64,000 nucleotides of DNA from Nesterenkonia haasae (GCF_010119385.1 NZ_VFIE01000018.1:322863-386862); one strand, 5' to 3'; shown: positions 32,996 through 42,407, counted from the first letter of the stretch. Numbers and translations are program-made. The notes: generated from the letters alone by a model not told the origin.

Positions 32996-34480
32996 TCAGC
33001 CTTTCAGGATGCCCAGGGCATGCGGTTCCTGGAACTCGCGCAGGCCAATAGTGCCCATTTCGCGCCCGATACCGGATTGTTTGACGCCACCGAACGGGGC
33101 ACGCTGGTCGAGCAGAGCCGGACCATGGGTGTTATGGAAGACGTAACCCGATTCCAGGCGGGTGCCCACCGCGTGAGCGCTCTCTTCGTTGGAGGTCCAC
33201 ACGGAGTTGCATAGACCGTACCGGGTGTCGTTGATCATACGGATGCCATCTTCGACATCCTCGAAGGTGATGATCGGGATGGTCGGCCCGAACTGCTCTT
33301 CGGTCACGATGCGCAGGCTCGGATCAGGATCCAAGACAAGAGAGGGACGCATGAAGTTGCCATCAGCCCATTCACCACCGGGGAGTTCACCGAACTCGCG
33401 GACCTCTGCGCCAGAGTCCTTGGCCTCCTGCACAAGTGCCTGCACGAACTCCAGTTGGGCCTTCTGGTGGAACGGCCCCATCGTGGTGGAAGTATCCTGT
33501 GCCGGGCCGATCTTGACCTGCTCCAGGCGCTTAGTCATTTCTGCCACGAGCTCGTCCTTCTTGGCGGAGTGCACGTAGATTCGCTTGGCATTCATACACA
33601 CCTGGCCGGTGGTGCCGAACACGCCCATAAACAGCAGGTCCATGTTCTGCTCATTGAACTCAGCATCGTCCAGGATCAGAACACCGTCGTTGCCCCCCAG
33701 TTCCAGGGTTACATTGGTCAGCGTCTGCGAGGCCATGGACATGATCCGCTTCCCTCCATTGACCGAGCCAGTGAAGCACACCTTAGCGACATCTTCGTTA
33801 GAGACCAGTGCCTCACCGATCTCGGCGTCCTCGCCAGTAACCACGTTCAATACGCCAGCTGGCAGTTTCTCTGCTAGGCGCTGCACGGCGCGCGTGGTGG
33901 CCAGCGGGCATGACGGCGGCGGCTTGACCACCACGGCGTTTCCCGCCATCAGAGCGTAGGGCAGCGAGGCACCAAGGATCGCGATCGGCCAGTTGAAGGG
34001 GACGATGATGGTCACAACACCCATGGGTTTGTGTGAAATGTGCACCTCGGTGGGCGGTCCAGGAAGAGCTTCGACGGCATCAACTTCCTCAGCCAACCCA
34101 CAGGCCAACTCAAAACGCTTCGCCAAACCCATCAGATCGAACGTTGACTCGCCAACGACCTTGCCGTTCTCCGAAGACAGGATGGCTGCCTCTCGTTCGG
34201 ACTCCGTCATGATGGTGCCCGCAGCCTCAGTCAGCCGCTGGGCGCGCTCCGAGCCCGAGAGCTCAGCCCAAGAGACGAAGGCTTCCTTCGCTGCGACCAC
34301 AGCCTCAAGCGCCTGATCGCGAGTTGCCGCGGCAGCGTGGCCGACCACCTCGGAAGGTTTAGCGGGGTTTGTAACGGTTATGGTCTGATCGGTTTTGTGC
34401 TCTCTGCCCCCGTAGAACAGCGGCGTATTGATCGGAGCCTGCTGCCCCGCGTCCTGCAGGGCTGTAGTGGTGTCGGTCAT
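32996..34480 (-). CDS. NAD(P)-dependent aldehyde dehydrogenase
   Basis: The 494-residue protein has the full ALDH set: oxyanion asparagine in VPFNWPIAILG, cofactor-site FTGSVNGGKRI, general-base glutamate in TLELGGNDG, catalytic cysteine in TTGQVCMNAKRIY, and EEQFGPTIPII and PFGGVKQSGIGRE at the C-terminal side. The substrate is not evident. ATG 34480 has AGAGG six bases before it. It stands alone, downstream of a 570-bp intergenic stretch, next to the truncated GIY-YIG gene. Confidence 0.93.
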   Translation of the reverse strand: MTDTTTALQDAGQQAPINTPLFYGGREHKTDQTITVTNPAKPSEVVGHAAAATRDQALEAVVAAKEAFVSWAELSGSERAQRLTEAAGTIMTESEREAAILSSENGKVVGESTFDLMGLAKRFELACGLAEEVDAVEALPGPPTEVHISHKPMGVVTIIVPFNWPIAILGASLPYALMAGNAVVVKPPPSCPLATTRAVQRLAEKLPAGVLNVVTGEDAEIGEALVSNEDVAKVCFTGSVNGGKRIMSMASQTLTNVTLELGGNDGVLILDDAEFNEQNMDLLFMGVFGTTGQVCMNAKRIYVHSAKKDELVAEMTKRLEQVKIGPAQDTSTTMGPFHQKAQLEFVQALVQEAKDSGAEVREFGELPGGEWADGNFMRPSLVLDPDPSLRIVTEEQFGPTIPIITFEDVEDGIRMINDTRYGLCNSVWTSNEESAHAVGTRLESGYVFHNTHGPALLDQRAPFGGVKQSGIGREMGTIGLREFQEPHALGILKG

Positions 34481-34499
34481 GGTGCCTCTTTCAAAGGAG

Positions 34500-35000
34500 A
34501 GGGTGTGACTACTTAACCTGGATTAGGGCCTGATGGGTTCTCGATACCGCAGATCGCGGCTGAGCCAATGCCCCTGGAGAAGCTGAGTATTGTGACGGTT
34601 ATCATACTCAAAATAGAAGATCACCTTTTCCCAGGGACGTCAAGAGCGTTTTCTCCTTGCAGGCCACTTCTGACGGTGTAGGCGATCGGCGGTTCGTAAA
34701 ACCTCGTCCTCACGATCACGGCCGGTCCCGTCCTCCGCTATGACATCGGAATCTTGTCACTTCTCTCCTTACGCTGTCGGCGCCATGCATCGACCAAAAT
34801 GTAGAACTGTCGGCCAAAAACTGACCTCTTCTACAGCTGCAAACTTAGGTCTCCGACTCGTCGGCAGCGTCATGGACTCCTGCTTAGCGCGTGGTGGTCC
34901 GGTCGCCTGCTCCATCCGAGGTGTCTCCCCCGGGTTGAGCCTAGCCTTCCGTCGGAGCGTGATTCGGTGTCCAGTTTCGTTGGACTTCTCAATGGTTAGT
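34500..35000. other. Gene-free stretch ahead of the amino-acid/CoA operon
   Basis: Between the aldehyde dehydrogenase start (34480, minus) and the binding-protein start (35068, plus) no open frame has a ribosome site or recognisable product. Parts are visibly richer in A and T than the flanking genes, for example 34580-34630. It should contain the promoters of both divergent units. Confidence 0.5.
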
Positions 35001-35017
35001 TATCAATCTGTATGATA
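35001..35017. promoter_or_regulatory. Possible -10 box overlapped by a short inverted repeat
   Basis: TATGAT at 35011-35016 resembles a -10 hexamer 51 bp before the ATG of the binding-protein gene; no good -35 is seen. TATCA (35001-35005) and TGATA (35013-35017) form an inverted repeat that covers it, a plausible operator for the MarR-type regulator encoded at the end of the operon. Both calls are weak by themselves. Confidence 0.3.
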
Positions 35018-35067
35018 TTGTCCGACTACCTACACAGGTGATACAGCTCACAATTTAGGAGGTTGCC

Positions 35068-35988
35068 ATGAGAGAGAGACGACTCCGAAGGGCAGCATTG
35101 ACTGTCACTGCGGTCCTAGCGATTACAGCATGCGCAGGAGATGACGGCGGTTCAGCTGAGGATGCGCCGGAGGAAGCGGGAGGGGTGAACACCGATGCCC
35201 CGCTCTACGACCAACTGCCGGAAGACATCCAAGACCTCGGCCACATAGTGATTGCGGCCGACACTCATCCTCCCTATCGCACGATCGCTGACGACGGTGA
35301 CATTACCGGCATTGATCCCGATCTCCAGGAAGCCCTGGTGGAGCAGCTGGGAGTTCCCTTCGACGTTCAAACGACCTCTGGGCTCGACGCCATGCTCTCA
35401 GGGATGCTCTCCGGCCGCTATCACGCATTCAACGGTCCAGTGCGCACCACTCCTGAACGAGAAGAAGACTTCGATGCCGTCGTCTGGATGACCACACGGA
35501 CTTCCTATCTCTACCTTGCCGAGCAATCCAACGAGCTGGAGGATCCCGAAGCGTTGTGTGGAGCTCGGGTAGCTGGCGTGTCAGGATCCGTCACCGAGAG
35601 TCAGTTGGAACTGTACACAGAATGGTGTGCGGAACTAGACCTGGAGGCCCCTGAATTCATCGGTCTGGAAGACACCAATTCGACAATCCTCGCCCTCAAT
35701 TCTGATCGGGCCGATTACGCAGGAACCACTCAGGCAGCTGCTTTGGACATCCAAGGCCAGGATCCGGATGTCTACGATTACATCGCACAATCCGACGAGC
35801 AGGGAGCAGGTGTCGACCTGCTAGCCATGTTTATGCCCAAGGACAACGATCTTGCGGAACCCATGTTCGCCGCCTTCGAGGCCATTTTCGAGAACGGAAA
35901 ATACGCGCGAATCATGCAAGATTGGAATCTCCAGGACGCAGCGGTCGATGAGCCATCATTGAACCCCATGTCGAACGGTGACGTATGA
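35068..35988 (+). CDS. Polar amino-acid-type ABC binding lipoprotein
   Basis: The 306-residue protein has a lipoprotein signal (LAITACAGDDGG, Cys near 23) and a family 3 solute-binding fold: GHIVIAADTHPPYRTIADDGDITGIDPDLQEALVEQLG is the usual opening, followed by GRYHAFNGPVRTTPEREEDFD. Such proteins bind amino acids or opines. AGGAGG precedes the ATG. It is the first gene of an eight-gene unit in which most neighbours overlap by four bases, so it probably sets the substrate for the enzymes downstream. Confidence 0.92.
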   Translation: MRERRLRRAALTVTAVLAITACAGDDGGSAEDAPEEAGGVNTDAPLYDQLPEDIQDLGHIVIAADTHPPYRTIADDGDITGIDPDLQEALVEQLGVPFDVQTTSGLDAMLSGMLSGRYHAFNGPVRTTPEREEDFDAVVWMTTRTSYLYLAEQSNELEDPEALCGARVAGVSGSVTESQLELYTEWCAELDLEAPEFIGLEDTNSTILALNSDRADYAGTTQAAALDIQGQDPDVYDYIAQSDEQGAGVDLLAMFMPKDNDLAEPMFAAFEAIFENGKYARIMQDWNLQDAAVDEPSLNPMSNGDV

Positions 35989-36902
35989 CGCTCACATCTG
36001 CACCCACTACAACCAGTCCTGCTCGACCGCTTAAACACGATGCAGCGGAGGCACGACCTAGAATCATGCCACTGCGAATCCTCGGATCCACCCTCTTGGT
36101 CATGGTCACGCTAGGCGTGCTGACCTTCCTCATCACCAACGAGAGATTCGAGTGGCCCGTCGTGGCTGAGTACCTCCTTGCGCCGAGTGTGCTGACCGGC
36201 CTGGTCATGACACTCATGCTCACCGTAGTGTGCATGTTTTTGGGGACGCTCTTGGGCACCGTGCTGGCTTCTGGCCAATTGAGTGACTTCTGGCCGTATC
36301 GGCTGGCCTGCGTGGTGTTCGTCGGATTCTTCAGAGGCGTGCCCCCATTGGTCCAACTCATCTTCTGGTTCAATCTTGCGTATCTTCTTCCACGCATCTC
36401 GGTTGGTATTCCCTATGGGCCCGAGTTTTTCGGCTGGTCGACCAACTCGCTCATCACCCCTTTGACCGCCGCGATCATCGGACTTTCACTACATCAGTCC
36501 GCTTATATGGCAGAAATCATTCGTGCCGGCCTACTGTCTGTCGATCTGGGCCAGCACGACGCCGCCTCCGCCATGGGTTTCAGCAGATGGCACACCTTCA
36601 GCAGCGTTGTCCTTCCCCAAGCGATGAGAGTCATCATTCCTCCCTCAGGTTCCCAGGTCATCGCACTCTTGAAGGGCACGTCGCTGGTGAGCGTAATTGC
36701 GATGGGAGATCTACTCAACGCAGTGCAGACGATCTACAACCGAACTTACGAGGTCGTTCCCATGCTGATCGTCGCTGTCATCTGGTATCTCATCGTTGTC
36801 ACTCTGCTGACCCTTGCCCAGCGCAGGGTCGAAGCGCATTTCGGCAGAGGAGCCGTCCGCATTGCACACAAAAAACCCAGAACACGAGGCAAGAAATCGT
36901 GA
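35985..36902 (+). CDS. Amino-acid ABC transporter permease (HisM/GlnP type)
   Basis: The 305-residue protein has about 30 polar residues, then five or six helices and the EAA loop (SVDLGQHDAASAMGFSRWHTFSSVVLPQAMRVIIPPSGSQ, about 185-224) characteristic of the polar amino acid family, with FFRGVPPLVQLIFWF before it. It probably works as a homodimer, as no second permease is present. ATGA overlap with the binding protein and GTGA overlap with the ATPase show tight coupling. Confidence 0.94.
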   Translation: MTLTSAPTTTSPARPLKHDAAEARPRIMPLRILGSTLLVMVTLGVLTFLITNERFEWPVVAEYLLAPSVLTGLVMTLMLTVVCMFLGTLLGTVLASGQLSDFWPYRLACVVFVGFFRGVPPLVQLIFWFNLAYLLPRISVGIPYGPEFFGWSTNSLITPLTAAIIGLSLHQSAYMAEIIRAGLLSVDLGQHDAASAMGFSRWHTFSSVVLPQAMRVIIPPSGSQVIALLKGTSLVSVIAMGDLLNAVQTIYNRTYEVVPMLIVAVIWYLIVVTLLTLAQRRVEAHFGRGAVRIAHKKPRTRGKKS

Positions 36903-37702
36903 AAACTCATATATCAACAGCACCTGTGCTCGAGGTGACCTCGCTGAGCAAGCATTTCGGTGAGCTGACCGCGTTGGACAAGGTGAGTCTCACAGTGGAT
37001 GAGGGAGAAGTCGTCGCCGTGCTAGGGCGCTCAGGCTCAGGAAAATCTACTCTTGTTCGATGCATAGACCAACTTGAGCAGATTGATGCAGGTGCCGTTT
37101 ACCTCGATGGCGAGCTGTTGGGCTTCGAACAGGTCCGGGGGAGGCTTCGCCCGCTCAGTGATAAGAAACACCGTTTGCAGCGCCGACGCATGAGCATGGT
37201 TTTCCAACAGTTCAATCTCTTTCCGCATTGGACCGTCCTGCGCAACATCACTGAGGCGACGGTGGTCGCGCACGGGCTGTCGAAGGCCGCAGCCGAGAAG
37301 CGTGCCTTCGATCTGTTGGCGCGAGTAGAGCTCTCTGAGAAAGCCCACGCCTATCCTCGTCACCTTTCCGGCGGGCAGCAGCAGCGGGTGGCCATCGCCC
37401 GGGCTGTTGCCGTGGAACCGCGCGTGCTCTTCTTCGATGAACCGACCAGCGCACTGGACCCAGAGCTCGTCGGGGAGGTACTTCAGACAATGAAGGACCT
37501 GGCATCCACCGGGCGAACCATGATGGTGGTAACTCATGAGCTGGAATTTGCGCGCGAAGTCTCGAATCGGTGCATTTTCATGGCTGAGGGAAAGATTATT
37601 GAAGATCGCCCTTCGCGAGAGTTTTTCGAGAACCCGCACTCAGAACAGCTGCGCACATTCCTCGCTAGAAGCAACCGTGACGCCAACGAGGTGAATGCAT
37701 GA
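36899..37702 (+). CDS. Amino-acid ABC transporter ATP-binding protein
   Basis: The 267-residue protein has Walker A LGRSGSGKSTLVRC (about 45), the Q-loop MVFQQFNLFPHWTVLRN, signature HLSGGQQQRVAIARA, Walker B LFFDEPTSALDPE and H-loop MMVVTHELEFARE, all in the order of GlnQ/HisP ATPases. The GTG start sits inside the permease stop (GTGA). It overlaps the CapA-like gene by four bases. Confidence 0.95.
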   Translation: MKTHISTAPVLEVTSLSKHFGELTALDKVSLTVDEGEVVAVLGRSGSGKSTLVRCIDQLEQIDAGAVYLDGELLGFEQVRGRLRPLSDKKHRLQRRRMSMVFQQFNLFPHWTVLRNITEATVVAHGLSKAAAEKRAFDLLARVELSEKAHAYPRHLSGGQQQRVAIARAVAVEPRVLFFDEPTSALDPELVGEVLQTMKDLASTGRTMMVVTHELEFAREVSNRCIFMAEGKIIEDRPSREFFENPHSEQLRTFLARSNRDANEVNA

Positions 37703-38832
37703 CTCTTGTCTTCGCCACTGGAGACCTCGTACTGGAGCGGGAAGATTGCAGCGATCTCCTGTCCCCGACAGCGTCGTTGCTTTCGTCCGCTGATGTGGTC
37801 ATCGGACATTTGGAGGTGCCCCATACAGGTGCATCGGTGGTCATGTCTTCTGATGTTCCGGCCCAGCCCGGCCCGCCCGGGGCTCTCGATGCAGTTGCCG
37901 AAGCTGGTTTCTCAGTTCTGACACTTGCAGGCAATCACGTCTTCGACTTCGGCGGAAAAGGAATCGAGGACTCCCGAAGGCACTGCCAAAATAGGGGTAT
38001 CACCCCCACAGGGGCCGGACGCGATCTCACCCAAGCATGGGAACCTGCCGTGGTGACTCACAACGGTCGGCGGCTTGTGGTGTTGAGCGTGAACTGCGTC
38101 GGGCCCAGAGAGTCATGGGCGGGCAGCAACAAGCCCGGTTGCGCGTTCGTGGACGTGATAACCCATTACGAGTCCCGCGGCGCAAACCCAGGTGGCCCTC
38201 CGCGGATCTATACCTTTGCGGAATCCCGCTCCCTGGCGTCGCTAAAAGCACACATCAACCGACATGTAGCCGATGATGTCGACATTGTCGTGTCACTGCA
38301 CAAAGGACTCGTTCACCAGCCAGCAGCCCTCGCTGACTACGAGTACGAGATTTCACACGCGGTCATCGACGCCGGAGCTTCTGCCGTCCTTTCTCATCAT
38401 GCACACATTCTCAAAGGCGTCGAAGTGTACCGAGGACGCCCCATCTTCCACGGTTTAGGGAACTTCGCGACCGTGACAACTGCCTTAAACAACAGTTCTG
38501 GTCAATCTCCGGAGCGGCGGTCCTGGGCACGTGAGCGGATTCGCCTGTTCGGCTTCGAACCCGACCCCATGATGCCTGAGTACCCTTTTCACCCGGAAAG
38601 CCGCAATACCGCGATTGCCGCCCTGGAGTTTGGCGCAGGCGGTCTGATCCGAGCCCAGCTCATACCGTGCTGGATCGACGACAACGCCCGCCCACTGCCT
38701 GTCACCAGATCAGATAAGGGCCAGGCAGTCGGCGACTACATTGAGCGCATCACAGAAGAAGCCGGTCTGAGAACCACCCTCGAGTGGCAGGAGGATCGCT
38801 TGAACGTGAAACTGGAGGGAAGCACACTATGA
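37699..38832 (+). CDS. CapA-family (PGA_cap, metallophosphoesterase-fold) protein
   Basis: The 377-residue protein follows the CapA pattern: VFATGDLVLER, SADVVIGHLEVPHTG, LTLAGNHVFDFGGKGIEDSRRHCQNRGITPTGAG, DIVVSLHKGLVHQPA, and DAGASAVLSHHAHILKGVEVYRGRPIFHGLGNF. The histidines and Asn-His pair that bind metal are retained. There is no signal peptide or membrane anchor, unlike many capsule-linked CapA proteins, so it is probably cytoplasmic. CapA members act in poly-gamma-glutamate synthesis, yet here the gene is locked between an amino-acid transporter and a CoA-transferase by four-base overlaps, so a role as hydrolase or amide ligase on the imported compound is a better guess. Confidence 0.85.
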   Translation: MTLVFATGDLVLEREDCSDLLSPTASLLSSADVVIGHLEVPHTGASVVMSSDVPAQPGPPGALDAVAEAGFSVLTLAGNHVFDFGGKGIEDSRRHCQNRGITPTGAGRDLTQAWEPAVVTHNGRRLVVLSVNCVGPRESWAGSNKPGCAFVDVITHYESRGANPGGPPRIYTFAESRSLASLKAHINRHVADDVDIVVSLHKGLVHQPAALADYEYEISHAVIDAGASAVLSHHAHILKGVEVYRGRPIFHGLGNFATVTTALNNSSGQSPERRSWARERIRLFGFEPDPMMPEYPFHPESRNTAIAALEFGAGGLIRAQLIPCWIDDNARPLPVTRSDKGQAVGDYIERITEEAGLRTTLEWQEDRLNVKLEGSTL

Positions 38833-40064
38833 AAACCGGACCACTAGAGGGCAAGACGGTCGTCGACCTGACCACGGCCTTAGCCGGGCCCTACGCTACT
38901 CTGCTCCTCTCCGGGCTCGGAGCTAGAGTGATCAAAGTTGAGAACCCCTCACGCGGAGGCGATTCCTCACGAAACAACTCCCCCTACATTGCTAAAGAGG
39001 GGCTGAGCACTCGGCGTACCTCCCCCGAGGACATGTCCGTCTCCATGATGCTCCGGGGACGCGGCAAAGAGTCCATGACCTTGAATCTCAAGCATCCGGA
39101 GAGTCGCAACGTACTATTCGATCTCATCCGCGAGGCGGACATTCTCGTGGAGAACTACAGTGCCGGGGTCACCAAGAGACTCGGTATCGACTATGCGAGT
39201 GTGCGGTCACTGAATGAAAGACTGGTGTACACCTCCATCAGTGGTTTCGGAGCAGGCACTGACAGCGGCGACCGCAAAGCGATGGATACGATCATTCAAG
39301 CTTTGAGCGGGGTCATGATGACGGCCGGAGAGCCCGGCGAACCGCCCGTGCGCTTCGGGCTGCCTGTTGGAGACCTGGTGGCCCCACTTTCGGCCGTCAT
39401 CGGCACTCTGGGAGCCGTGTTGCACGCCGAACGCACGGGAGAGGGCCAACACGTGGACGTCTCCATGCTGGGTGCCCTCACCTCCCTGGTGGCATGCGAA
39501 CCCTTTGACGCCCTTGAGTCCGTAGGGTTTCCCCTGCGCACCGGTGCCTATGTTCCTCGTCTGGCCCCGTTCGGGACGTTCGAGACCTCGGACGGATGGT
39601 TCGCGATCTGCGCTCCGACCGACCAATTCGCCGCCGGAGTCCTGCGGGGCATAGGTCGGTCAGATCTTCTGGACTCTGAGGACTTCGGGACTCGCGACGC
39701 ACGAGTGGCAAACTCAAAACGCCTCCACGGATTGATAGCCGGTTGGGCGGCCGAACAAACTTTGGACACAGCCCTAAGCTCACTCGGCAGGGAGGGCGCG
39801 CCAGCAGCACCCGTCCGTTCCACTTCCGAAGCGGTACGTGACCCTCGTGTCACAGAACGCGGCGAAGTCGTGCCCTTGGTTCACCCTGAATTTGGTCACT
39901 TTGACGGGCTCTTCGGCTCAGGCATGCCTTTCCGGTACTCGAAAAGTCAGGCGGGTATGGACACTACGGCTCCCCACCTAGGTCAGCATACGGAAACGAT
40001 TTTGAGCAGCCTCGGATACGACGAGGGATCCATTGCCGGTCTGCGGAAATCGGGGGTGTTGTGA
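38829..40064 (+). CDS. Class III (CaiB/BaiF) acyl-CoA transferase
   Basis: The 411-residue protein has LEGKTVVDLTTALAGPYATLLLSGLGARVIKVENPSRGG at the N-terminus, TLNLKHPESRNVLFDLIREADILVENYSAGVTKRLGIDY, and VDVSMLGALTSL, all typical of the family. The usual catalytic aspartate position lies in GLPVGDLVAPLSAVIG (about residue 182). It moves CoA between carboxylic acids without ATP. The start is fixed by ATGA overlap with the CapA-like gene, and it overlaps the next gene by four bases. In anaerobes this enzyme charges the hydroxy acid for 2-hydroxyacyl-CoA dehydratase, and here two dehydratase-like genes follow. Confidence 0.94.
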   Translation: MKTGPLEGKTVVDLTTALAGPYATLLLSGLGARVIKVENPSRGGDSSRNNSPYIAKEGLSTRRTSPEDMSVSMMLRGRGKESMTLNLKHPESRNVLFDLIREADILVENYSAGVTKRLGIDYASVRSLNERLVYTSISGFGAGTDSGDRKAMDTIIQALSGVMMTAGEPGEPPVRFGLPVGDLVAPLSAVIGTLGAVLHAERTGEGQHVDVSMLGALTSLVACEPFDALESVGFPLRTGAYVPRLAPFGTFETSDGWFAICAPTDQFAAGVLRGIGRSDLLDSEDFGTRDARVANSKRLHGLIAGWAAEQTLDTALSSLGREGAPAAPVRSTSEAVRDPRVTERGEVVPLVHPEFGHFDGLFGSGMPFRYSKSQAGMDTTAPHLGQHTETILSSLGYDEGSIAGLRKSGVL

Positions 40065-41146
40065 ATCTCTCGGCGGCCGGCGAGTACGCCGCCAGAAGCG
40101 GGCATCGGATCGGGATAGTGGGCGCCGACGTACCTCGCCAGATCGTAATGGCATCCCGTGCCCTGCCAGTGCGCGTATTCGGTACCTGGGACGGGCCCAT
40201 CACGGCTGAGGCCACTCGGCTGCTCGGTGCGGTCGACGCCGTGACCACGCGTATTTTAGATTCACTCCTTGTACCCAGCCAATACAGGTTTGACGGACTT
40301 GTGATCTGCAACGATTCAATGGCTCATCTACGCCTGTTCTACATAGCGCGTCTGCTTTCACAGCAGGGCCGCCTGCCGTTTCCTGTTCACTTAGTTGATG
40401 CCCCGCGTGGGACCGGCGGACCACGCAGACAGTTCGTCACCCGACAGTTTGCACAGCTTGCTCAGTTCGCTGAGACGATCACCGGGCACGCGCTCGACGG
40501 CGAATCGGTCCTCAGCGCGGCCCAAGAAGAACATGAAATCGGAGCAGCGCTGCGGAGGCTTCGGCAGAGGCGCCTCGCCCAGCACTGCTCCGGGGCAGAG
40601 GCGCTGAAAGCCTACCGAGCTGCAACTCAAGAGACTCCTGATGTGGCGGTGCGGATAATCGACGCTGCTGTCTCATCGGGGATCGAAGGCGCTCGGCGTA
40701 TCTACATGACAGGAAGCTCTCACCCGGACGAGACGATCTACGGCCTTTTGGAGGACGCCGGGCATGTAGTGATCACTGAAGATCACGATACGGGAGACTC
40801 TTCGTGGGTTGGTGAGGCTATAGACGAAGCCGACCCGGATGTCCTATTCGAGCGCCTCGCCAATCAGCATGCGGTGCGACCTCCGCTTGCTGCGCGAGCG
40901 CTCACCAGCGAGCGCGTGCAGCACCTGACCCGGGGCGTCGAAGAGACTCGATGCGTGGGTGCGGTGTCGCTCATACGTGAACTCGATGATGCGCCCGCGT
41001 GGGACCTGCCGGAACAAGAGACGGCACTACGCGCCCGGAATCTGCCGATGGCGTCTCGTGTACGTATCGCAGCGGCGGGAGCGGTTGAAGCTGCCCAGTC
41101 AATCATAGGCGAGCTAAAGGGCCCGAAATGGAGGGAATCACGGTGA
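40061..41146 (+). CDS. 2-hydroxyacyl-CoA dehydratase (HgdAB/BcrC fold) subunit-like protein 1
   Basis: The 361-residue protein fits the HGD-D family: IGIVGADVPRQIVMASRALPVRVFG corresponds to the family pattern (usually with a cysteine ahead of the proline), FDGLVICNDSMAHLRLFY to the T-C-D region, and the end RCVGAVSLIRELDDAPAWDLPEQET to the last cluster cysteine. Only Cys83 and Cys298 are at expected ligand positions; Cys176 is elsewhere, and the first two ligand positions are replaced. True enzymes hold a [4Fe-4S] cluster and need an activator ATPase. None is encoded here. GTG start. Function is therefore open, though CoA-ester chemistry is likely from context. Confidence 0.75.
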   Translation: MNLSAAGEYAARSGHRIGIVGADVPRQIVMASRALPVRVFGTWDGPITAEATRLLGAVDAVTTRILDSLLVPSQYRFDGLVICNDSMAHLRLFYIARLLSQQGRLPFPVHLVDAPRGTGGPRRQFVTRQFAQLAQFAETITGHALDGESVLSAAQEEHEIGAALRRLRQRRLAQHCSGAEALKAYRAATQETPDVAVRIIDAAVSSGIEGARRIYMTGSSHPDETIYGLLEDAGHVVITEDHDTGDSSWVGEAIDEADPDVLFERLANQHAVRPPLAARALTSERVQHLTRGVEETRCVGAVSLIRELDDAPAWDLPEQETALRARNLPMASRVRIAAAGAVEAAQSIIGELKGPKWRESR

Positions 41147-42381
41147 AATGGGAACGGCTCCAAGCTGCTGTATCCGCGACTCGGTACCAGAAGCAGTGGT
41201 TCAGCGACCTCCGTGATGCGGCACGCTCCGGTGAGCCCATCGCGATACTCAACGCCGACGCCCCCCACGAGATCTTCAGGGCCTTGGACATACCCTACGT
41301 GGTGACCCAGTGGTGGTCTTCAATTATCGCAGCCAAGGGGTTCGGTCCCGCAGCGCTGTCGAAACTAGCAGAACAGGGTCTGCCTGACTTCAGCGTTCAA
41401 TATGATGCGCTCCCGCTGGGTGAACAGCTGCTGCCGGAAGATCAGCGACCCTGGGGCGGACTTCCCACTCCCGCTTTTGCCGTCGCGGAACGCAGCGGGG
41501 ACGTGACCCAAAAAATCTTCGAGCAGTGGGGCAAACGGCCGGAGACTGAGACGTTTCTGCTCTCGCGCACTGGAGCGCAACCCGTGCCCAGGAACTGGTG
41601 GGAGCTTGTGCCCCACGAATGGGAGAGTGCATTCGGAGCGGCACGCCTCGACCTGTTGGAAGGCGAGATTGATGAGCTCATCCTCTGGTTGGAAGAGCGC
41701 ACGGGCAGACGCCTGAATGAGAACAAGCTCGCTGAAATCATGGCTCGCGCAAATGAGCAGGCAGAATGGAACCGCCGGTCTCGTGACTTAGTGGCCAGTG
41801 TGCGTCCCACGCCGGTTCTGGTGCGCGACACTATGCCCGCGGTGATGGTCCCTCAGTGGCATCGCGGAACGGAATGGGCTGTTGACGCAGCCCAGGGTCT
41901 TTATCGGGAGATTGAAGCACGTGTGGAGCGGTCTGCCGCTGTGTGTCCAGGAGAGCGACGCCGCTTGATGTGGGTGGGTCGTGGAGTCTGGTCAGACTTA
42001 GACCTTTACACCGAATTCCACAAAGAATTTGGAGCGGTGTTTGTATGGTCGATGTATCTGGCCATTGCCGCCGATGGCTACGCCAGGTACGGGGACAACA
42101 GCCGCAGGGCCTTAGCCGCGCGATTCGTGGGTCTGACGGATCAACTCTACGTGCCACCCTGGTCATCGGAATGGTATGTCAAAGAAGCGAAAACTCATGG
42201 CATCGATGGCGTGGTCCATCTTATCGCAGATGACACGCCAGGCAGCGGGTTCATCACTGATGCATTGGAGGCCACCGGTATACCCGTTCTCGAGATTCGT
42301 GCCAACAACGCCGATCAACGCTCAAGCCAAGCTGCGCGCATCCCAGAGCAGGTTAGGCAGTTCCTCAAGACGAGGCTCTGA
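41143..42381 (+). CDS. 2-hydroxyacyl-CoA dehydratase subunit-like protein 2, almost free of cysteine
   Basis: The 412-residue protein follows the beta-subunit pattern: EPIAILNADAPHEIFRALDIPYVVTQWWSSI (N-terminal motif), ENKLAEIMARANEQAEWNRRSRDLV (the usual helical linker), RRRLMWVGRGVWSDLD, and GIDGVVHLIADDTPGSGFITDALEATGIPVLEI. It has only one cysteine (in AAVCPGERRR), not at a cluster position, so it should not bind the Fe-S cluster normally found in each subunit. GTG 41143 is chosen since GGAGGG lies seven bases ahead and it gives the GTGA overlap used throughout this operon. It should pair with the preceding subunit. Confidence 0.75.
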   Translation: MKWERLQAAVSATRYQKQWFSDLRDAARSGEPIAILNADAPHEIFRALDIPYVVTQWWSSIIAAKGFGPAALSKLAEQGLPDFSVQYDALPLGEQLLPEDQRPWGGLPTPAFAVAERSGDVTQKIFEQWGKRPETETFLLSRTGAQPVPRNWWELVPHEWESAFGAARLDLLEGEIDELILWLEERTGRRLNENKLAEIMARANEQAEWNRRSRDLVASVRPTPVLVRDTMPAVMVPQWHRGTEWAVDAAQGLYREIEARVERSAAVCPGERRRLMWVGRGVWSDLDLYTEFHKEFGAVFVWSMYLAIAADGYARYGDNSRRALAARFVGLTDQLYVPPWSSEWYVKEAKTHGIDGVVHLIADDTPGSGFITDALEATGIPVLEIRANNADQRSSQAARIPEQVRQFLKTRL

Positions 42382-42407
42382 AAGGTGCGCTGATAAAATC
42401 GGCTCTC

